A stretch of 5,589 bases of DNA from Verrucomicrobiales bacterium (GTDB lineage: Bacteria; Verrucomicrobiota; Verrucomicrobiia; Verrucomicrobiales; V1-33): positions 1-5,589 of the forward strand of contig JALRGB010000469.1 in NCBI GenBank assembly GCA_023253575.1. The letters are read 5' to 3'. The notes beneath the pieces are model-generated. The model was not told where the DNA came from. It made no database searches and worked only from the letters and a program-made list of their open reading frames with translations. Position numbers and translations under genes: made by a program. Below are positions 1 through 3,862 of this stretch, in pieces. Positions within the stretch are counted from its first letter, which is position 1; each line of letters opens with the position of its first letter.

Positions 1-778
1 GAGTCACGGCCTCGTGCTCGCCAGCGAACATTTTCCCCGTTCGGCCGAAGCCGGTCATGACTTCGTCAAAAATCAGCAGCACCCCATGGCGGTCGCACCA
101 GTCGCGCAAGGTGCGCAGCATGCCAGCCGGCCAGAGTCGCAGACCTGCAGCCCCCTGAATCAGGGGCTCGATAATGATGGCCGACAGAGCTTCCGTGTCG
201 GCCGCCGGCAGCGCCTCGAGTTCATCGATATCATGCAGGCGAAGGACAGGCAGCCCCAGACGGGCGGCGGTGCCGGAGAAGGCGGGAATCCCTCCCAGCG
301 AGGCCGCCCCCAGCGTGTCCCCATGGTAGGCCTGCGCAAAAGCAGCCACCGTGCGGCGGTGCGGCTGGCCCATCCACTCCCAATACTGCCACGCCTGGCG
401 CAGAGCACACTCGACAGCCGTCGAACCGTCGTCCGAAAAAAAGACGCGCGTCAGCGTGCCGGAAGGAAAAAGGCGGACCAGCTCGGCGGCTAACCGGACA
501 GCCGGCTCGTGCGTGGCACCCAGAAATGACACATGAGCCACCCGGTCGAGCTGCTCGCGGATGGCAGCGGTGAGGACCGGGTGGCAGTGACCGTGGAGAT
601 TGGTCCAAATCGAAGAATTACCATCAAAATACCGACGTCCTTCGGTGTCGTAGAGCCACACGCCCTCGCCACGTTCCAGAACGAGCGGCTGGTAACCGGG
701 CGCGCACCATTCCGCCATCGGCGTAAAGGGATGCCAGAGGTGCGTTTGATCGAGAAGCTGCAGTTCTGCCGTGGTCAT
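1..778 (-). CDS. bioA: Adenosylmethionine-8-amino-7-oxononanoate aminotransferase (DAPA synthase), 3' end cut by window edge
   Basis: This PLP-dependent class III aminotransferase converts 8-amino-7-oxononanoate (KAPA) to 7,8-diaminononanoate in cytoplasmic biotin synthesis. About 259 N-terminal residues are visible, and the rest lies left of the window; family members are about 420-450 residues. Visible hallmarks are HLWHPFTPM (residues 13-21), SSIWTNLHGH (55-64), the PLP phosphate loop FSDDGSTAVE (114-123), AYHGDTLGA (150-158), IIEPLIQGAAG (202-212) and IFDEVMTGFGRTG (236-248), where D238 should contact the PLP pyridine nitrogen. The Schiff-base lysine should lie some 30 residues further on, outside the window. 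The ATG at 776-778 gives the expected family N terminus. It follows the stop of the upstream gene by 9 bases, with no clear Shine-Dalgarno, so it is probably translated by coupling. Phe18 (Tyr in E. coli BioA) and the WxNxHGH style resemble the lysine-using Bacillus BioK, so the amino donor is uncertain. The stretch between GDTLGA and IIEP is about 20 residues shorter than in E. coli or Bacillus enzymes as I remember them. Confidence 0.95.
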   Translation of the reverse strand, partial: MTTAELQLLDQTHLWHPFTPMAEWCAPGYQPLVLERGEGVWLYDTEGRRYFDGNSSIWTNLHGHCHPVLTAAIREQLDRVAHVSFLGATHEPAVRLAAELVRLFPSGTLTRVFFSDDGSTAVECALRQAWQYWEWMGQPHRRTVAAFAQAYHGDTLGAASLGGIPAFSGTAARLGLPVLRLHDIDELEALPAADTEALSAIIIEPLIQGAAGLRLWPAGMLRTLRDWCDRHGVLLIFDEVMTGFGRTGKMFAGEHEAVT

Positions 779-787
779 GACCGGGAT

Positions 788-1096
788 TCACTCGGCGTCG
801 GCGCGCCGTGATTTTGTCAGACCCCCGCCCTTTTGGTCGGTGGTCAGGCGGGCTTCTTCAGGGAGCTGGCAATCGATTTCATGCACGACCTCGAATGGCA
901 GTTTGCGTCGCTGGTATTTTGCCCAGAGCACGTCGCGCAAGGCTTGCAGCACAGACGGTTCATAGGGCGGACTCAGGGTAGTCCAAACAAGTTCATCCTT
1001 GAGCCGGGTCTCAATTTTCCATTGGCGGGCAAACCGCCCGGCCCAAAAAAATCGTGCTCCTTGATCGGTGCGTTCGCGCCATTCGTATTCGGTCAT
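788..1096 (-). CDS. Small conserved-looking protein of unknown function (102 aa) between sulfatase and bioA
   Basis: I cannot name a family. The 102-residue product is rich in Trp (W6, W18, W26, W38, W58) and Arg, with no signal peptide or membrane segment, so it is probably cytoplasmic. Residues 3-40 alternate polar and hydrophobic positions, suggesting two or three beta strands. Residues 48-80, including LRDVLWAKYQRRKLPFE (53-69), look like an amphipathic helix plus a short extension. The tail from about residue 84 is charged and low in hydrophobics, so probably disordered. I recall similar short proteins in Verrucomicrobiota genomes, but that is memory, not a search. The ATG at 1094-1096 lies 16 bases after the sulfatase stop. 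The frame stays open upstream to 1327, but that part lies under the sulfatase. An in-frame ATG at 1129, overlapping the sulfatase by 17 bases, is a possible alternative start; neither start has a clear ribosome-binding site. The TGA stop (788-790) is in the same frame as bioA and only three codons before its ATG, so the two are likely co-translated. Confidence 0.8.
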   Translation of the reverse strand: MTEYEWRERTDQGARFFWAGRFARQWKIETRLKDELVWTTLSPPYEPSVLQALRDVLWAKYQRRKLPFEVVHEIDCQLPEEARLTTDQKGGGLTKSRRADAE

Positions 1097-1112
1097 GGTA
1101 ATAAGGTGTGGG

Positions 1113-2630
1113 TCAGCGTGGCGGAGCATCCCACGGACGCCCGGCAAAGGGATCGCGGGCATGACCGGTAAGATCGAGAAAGGCAGGGCGCACGGCATCA
1201 GCGGTCCAGCCGAGCGAATCTCCAGCGGCGCGCTGGGCATTTTCCAGCCGCTGGCGCAGGGAGGCGAGCTCTTCCGGCTGTCGAGCAGCGAGATTGTGAC
1301 GCTCGTGCGGATCAGCGACGAGGTCAAATAACTGGGATTGATCCGTCTGCGGGTAGCGGATCAGTTTCCAGCGGTCAGTGCGGACCGCGCGCATGGTGTC
1401 GGTGAAGGCGAGCAAAAGGCAACTTCGCGCGGCCGCGGCCGCCGGCTCCCGCCACCACGGCACCAAACTCCGGCTTGCGGTTTCGTCCGGAGAAAGCGGG
1501 GCGACCGGACGGCCCGCGAGTTCCTCGATGGTCGGCTTCAAATCGTGCAGATAGACCAGAGCCGCCGACTCCTTGCCTGCCGGCACCCCGGGCCCACGAA
1601 TGATCAAAGGAGCGCGCATCGAGTGCTCATAGAGGTTTTGTTTTCCCAGTAGTCCATGACTGCCAAGAGCGAGGCCATGATCCGAGAGAAAAATAACGTA
1701 CGTCTCCTCTGCCTCTCCGGAAGTATCCAGCGCGGCCAGGATGTCGCCGATGCGGGCGTCCAAATGCGTCATGAGTCCGTGATAGGCTGCCAGTTCGCGC
1801 TGCACCGCCTGCGGCTCGCGCGGCCAAGCGAGCAGCTGCTCGTCCCGAACCATCAGCCATCCGTTGTCGAAAGGATGTTGCGGCAGAAAATTTTCCGGAA
1901 GAGGCAGGGTGGCCGGGTCGTGCAGGCTTGCGAATGGGCGGTCATAGCGCGGCTGCCACCGGCTGGGGGGCGCCCCCGCAGGGACCGCGGCCACGGACGG
2001 CCCGGGATCAACCGAGGTCGGAGGAGTGCGCGGATCATGCGGCACAGTGAAGCTAATCCAGGCAAAAAACGGCTGATCACGGTCCCGATCGGAAAGAAAT
2101 TCCACTGCGGCGCGAGCAATGGCATCGGTCGAGAAGCTCTCACTCCGGCTCGCCGTCCCCAGCCGATGATCTTTGAGCGGGGCCAACAGCGGATGAAATT
2201 GATCCGTCATGCCGCCCAGAAAAACGGCCTCACCCGAAGCAAAACTGCGCTCGCACGAGCTTTTGCCGTTGTGCCACTTGCCGGCTATAAACGTCTCATA
2301 GCCATCAGCTCCCAGTTTCTCGGGCAACGTCGTCTCACCCGTAAGGTCGTTCTTCACCGCAAAAAGCGGCCGTCCGCTTAGCATCATGGCCCGGCTGGGG
2401 ATGCAGACGGCCCCAGAATTGGATCCCATACAATGCGCTTCGCGAAATGAAAAACCAGTAGCCGCCAGACGGTCCAGCACCGGCGTGAGGGCCGCCGCTC
2501 CCCCATGCCCATGAATCGCATCCGCCCGCATATCGTCCGCCACCAAAACAAGGAAATTCGGCCCGGCCGCGCCCAATGGCAGCGCCCAGACAGCAGCAAT
2601 CACAAAATAAAAAACGCGAATACAACTCAT
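1113..2630 (-). CDS. Exported formylglycine-dependent (type I) sulfatase, arylsulfatase/choline-sulfatase-like
   Basis: This 505-residue type I sulfatase should hydrolyse sulfate esters, probably on a carbohydrate, outside the cytoplasm. Residues 1-22 form a signal peptide with one Arg (R5), a hydrophobic core and a likely AAG cleavage region. The mature protein opens with the metal-binding DD at 32-33. The catalytic site CIPSR (76-80) followed by AMMLSGR matches C-x-P-S-R, with Cys76 predicted to be oxidised to formylglycine. Other expected active-site residues are the AGKWH block (116-120; K118, H120), H198 in FTVPHDPR, and SDHG (316-319; D317, H318) followed by K330 in LLGKQNLYEHSMRAP. The C-terminal part has the usual RTDRWKLIRY (417-426) and LFDLVADPHERHNLA (434-448). 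All key residues are present, so it should be active if a maturase (FGE or anSME) exists elsewhere, since none is in the window. Substrate and sulfatase subfamily cannot be told from sequence alone. The ATG at 2628-2630 is the only upstream ATG in this frame before a stop, and fits the signal peptide. It is the first gene of the presumed leftward unit. Confidence 0.96.
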   Translation of the reverse strand: MSCIRVFYFVIAAVWALPLGAAGPNFLVLVADDMRADAIHGHGGAAALTPVLDRLAATGFSFREAHCMGSNSGAVCIPSRAMMLSGRPLFAVKNDLTGETTLPEKLGADGYETFIAGKWHNGKSSCERSFASGEAVFLGGMTDQFHPLLAPLKDHRLGTASRSESFSTDAIARAAVEFLSDRDRDQPFFAWISFTVPHDPRTPPTSVDPGPSVAAVPAGAPPSRWQPRYDRPFASLHDPATLPLPENFLPQHPFDNGWLMVRDEQLLAWPREPQAVQRELAAYHGLMTHLDARIGDILAALDTSGEAEETYVIFLSDHGLALGSHGLLGKQNLYEHSMRAPLIIRGPGVPAGKESAALVYLHDLKPTIEELAGRPVAPLSPDETASRSLVPWWREPAAAAARSCLLLAFTDTMRAVRTDRWKLIRYPQTDQSQLFDLVADPHERHNLAARQPEELASLRQRLENAQRAAGDSLGWTADAVRPAFLDLTGHARDPFAGRPWDAPPR

Positions 2631-2759
2631 ACCGACAAAAATAGAAGCAAAACGGCCGTGACCGGCACCGCCTCCCTCCTGCAGTAGGGCCGCCCATCCC
2701 GTTTGTCATTGCCCAATTGCCAGTCGGCCGCCGTCCACATCGATTTGTCGTTTGCGATC

Positions 2760-2770
2760 GACATCATGTC
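2760..2770. repeat. Short inverted repeat GACAT-C-ATGTC, possible operator
   Basis: Five-base arms flank a single central base, 65 bases upstream of the protease start and 130 bases upstream of the sulfatase start. CGATCG overlaps its left end by one base and ATCGAT abuts its right end. The position suits an operator, but arms this short occur often by chance. Confidence 0.25.
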
Positions 2771-2785
2771 ATCGATGGGTCCAAA

Positions 2786-2805
2786 GGCCGGCCGACCGGC
2801 CGGCC
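2786..2805. repeat. Inverted repeat made of two GGCCGGCC palindromes
   Basis: Two identical 8-base palindromes (2786-2793 and 2798-2805) are separated by GACC, so RNA from either strand could fold a very stable 8-bp GC stem with a 4-base loop. There is no U run on the plus strand and only TTT on the minus strand, so a Rho-independent terminator is unlikely. If the protease transcript starts upstream of it, the hairpin would sit in the 5' leader about 30 bases before the start codon and could affect translation. Confidence 0.5.
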
Positions 2806-2835
2806 GCCGTCCGGCCGCCGTCAGATTCCCGTATT

Positions 2836-3846
2836 ATGCCCACCGCTCCACTCGATACCCCACACTCTGGCAAAGCACGGCTTTCGGCGCCATGGATCAT
2901 CGCCGGATACTTCGTGGCCACCCTCGTGCTGGGAGCCGCTCTAGCCCCCTGGCTTTGGCAGGCAGCCAGAGGATTTGCCGCTTGGACCGCGGAATCCGGA
3001 CTGGAACGGACCCCCGTGATTGGATCCTGGCACGACAGCATTAAACGCGCCGATTTCACCCGCGTCTTTAACCGAGCGATGCTGGTGGCGGCCCTGCTCT
3101 GCTTGTGGCCGGCCATGCGATTGTTGCGGCTCAAACGCGGCGCCCTCGGGCTCGAGCCCAATCCCGTGCGGGCGCGCGATCTAGCCATCGGCTTCGCTCT
3201 GGGCGCCGGCCTGTTGCTGGCGATGGGCGGCGGGTACGTGTCCGCCGGCATCTTTACGTGGCGGAAAAACGTCGATGTCGGCGGGGTGATTCAGGATTCA
3301 CTGATGCGAGCGGCCGGGGCCGGCATCATGGAAGAATTGTTTTTTCGCGGTGCTTTGCTCGGATTGGTCCTGCGCGTCTGGCCGCCGCGAGCGGCACTCA
3401 TTTTTGTCAGCACGGTCTTTGCGGCGGTTCATTTCCTGCAGGCTCCGCCCGAGCTGGTCATTCGCGATGGTATTCAAGCGGGCACTGGATTCTGGCTCGT
3501 GGGGGAAATTCTCATGGTTTTCGGCAATGCCAACTTCCTCTTGGCAGAATGTGCCACGCTCTGGCTGGCCGGCTGGGTTTTGGGTGCGGCTCGATTGCGC
3601 ACGCGGTCGCTCTGGCTGCCAATCGGTCTGCATGCCGGCTGGATTTTTGGGATCGGGATGTATGCAGGATTCACGCGGGCGAGTCGGGCAGTGCGCCGGG
3701 ACGAATACCTACCATGGATTGGCGAGACCCTCAAAAGCGGTCTCGTGCCACTCGCGGTGCTGGCGCTGACCGGCGCTGTGCTCTGGATCTATGGGCAACG
3801 CGGGCGCCCCAGCCCTCAGGGGACCGCCCCCACCAGCCCGCCATAA
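2836..3846 (+). CDS. CPBP-family intramembrane protease (CAAX protease/Rce1-like)
   Basis: This 336-residue polytopic membrane protein belongs to the CPBP (CAAX protease and bacteriocin-processing, Rce1-related) family of intramembrane glutamate proteases; its substrate is unknown. Motif 1 is EELFFR (E166, E167, R171), motif 2 is FAAVH (F195, H199), and motif 3 lies around H266 in GLHAGW (264-269). The diagnostic Glu, Arg and His residues are present, but the Asn/Asp expected four residues after the third-motif His is Ile270. Hydrophobic segments lie at about 20-42, 80-96, 116-136, 184-200, 217-231, 236-252, 258-278 and 303-319. A hydrophilic stretch (43-79) follows the first segment, and the C-terminal tail (321-336) is rich in Pro and Gly. 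The ATG at 2836 starts just ahead of the first hydrophobic segment. A longer form from a TTG at 2752 would add an Arg/Pro-rich, GC-repeat-encoded stretch and is unlikely. The gene stands alone in its direction. Such proteins work in prenyl-protein processing, bacteriocin self-immunity or membrane-protein turnover, and nothing here decides which. Confidence 0.92.
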   Translation: MPTAPLDTPHSGKARLSAPWIIAGYFVATLVLGAALAPWLWQAARGFAAWTAESGLERTPVIGSWHDSIKRADFTRVFNRAMLVAALLCLWPAMRLLRLKRGALGLEPNPVRARDLAIGFALGAGLLLAMGGGYVSAGIFTWRKNVDVGGVIQDSLMRAAGAGIMEELFFRGALLGLVLRVWPPRAALIFVSTVFAAVHFLQAPPELVIRDGIQAGTGFWLVGEILMVFGNANFLLAECATLWLAGWVLGAARLRTRSLWLPIGLHAGWIFGIGMYAGFTRASRAVRRDEYLPWIGETLKSGLVPLAVLALTGAVLWIYGQRGRPSPQGTAPTSPP

Positions 3847-3862
3847 CCAGGCCCCATCCCGT
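3847..3862. other. 16-base convergent gap between protease and esterase stop codons
   Basis: The two genes end tail to tail with only 16 bases between the TAA (3844-3846) and the complement of the TGA (3863-3865). I see no hairpin with a U run here or just inside either gene end, so no intrinsic terminator can be called. Transcripts probably overlap at their 3' ends, or stop by Rho. Confidence 0.6.

Larger units (their letters stand above)
2725..2822. repeat. Three copies of an 11-base GC-rich direct repeat (CGGCCGCCGTC)
   Basis: CGGCCGCCGTC occurs at 2725-2735 and then as a perfect tandem pair at 2801-2811 and 2812-2822. The tandem pair ends 13 bases before the protease start codon. This could be a binding site array for a regulator, a structure in the 5' leader, or slippage-prone GC-rich sequence with no function. 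Confidence 0.6.
2631..2835. promoter_or_regulatory. Divergent intergenic region carrying the promoters of the sulfatase unit and the CPBP protease gene
   Basis: These 205 bases separate two divergently read genes, so both promoters should lie here. I found no convincing -35/-10 pair for either direction, and neither start codon has a good Shine-Dalgarno sequence. The region has several short symmetric elements: CGATCG (2755-2760), GACAT-C-ATGTC (2760-2770), ATCGAT (2771-2776) and two GGCCGGCC palindromes (2786-2793, 2798-2805). CATCGAT occurs twice (2738-2744, 2770-2776). The A/T-rich part (about 2600-2650) straddles the sulfatase start, while the part nearest the protease start (2786-2822) is almost pure G+C. 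No open frame here looks like a real gene. The promoter role is inferred from gene layout only. Confidence 0.5.

Noticed and set aside
1097..1327. N-terminal extension of the small unknown protein up to 1327
   Set aside because: The extension overlaps the sulfatase C-terminal coding region in another frame and looks like out-of-frame translation. The ATG at 1096, just after the sulfatase stop, is far more natural.
1656..2381. Long plus-strand open frame (241 codons) opposite the sulfatase gene
   Set aside because: It lies wholly within the sulfatase gene on the other strand. The product is Arg-rich with no recognisable domain, as expected for antisense frames in high-GC DNA.
2786..2805. GC-rich hairpin in the intergenic region as a Rho-independent terminator
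   Set aside because: No gene ends there, since both neighbours are read away from it, and a proper U tract is missing.
2752..2835. Extended start (TTG at 2752) for the CPBP protease
   Set aside because: The extra 28 residues are encoded by the GC-rich repeat region and are Arg/Pro-rich. The ATG at 2836 gives a short cytoplasmic leader before the first membrane segment.
3819..3862. GGGG-ACCG-CCCC mini-hairpin near the protease 3' end as a terminator
   Set aside because: The stem is only four base pairs, it lies inside the coding region and no T run follows. This is too weak to call.
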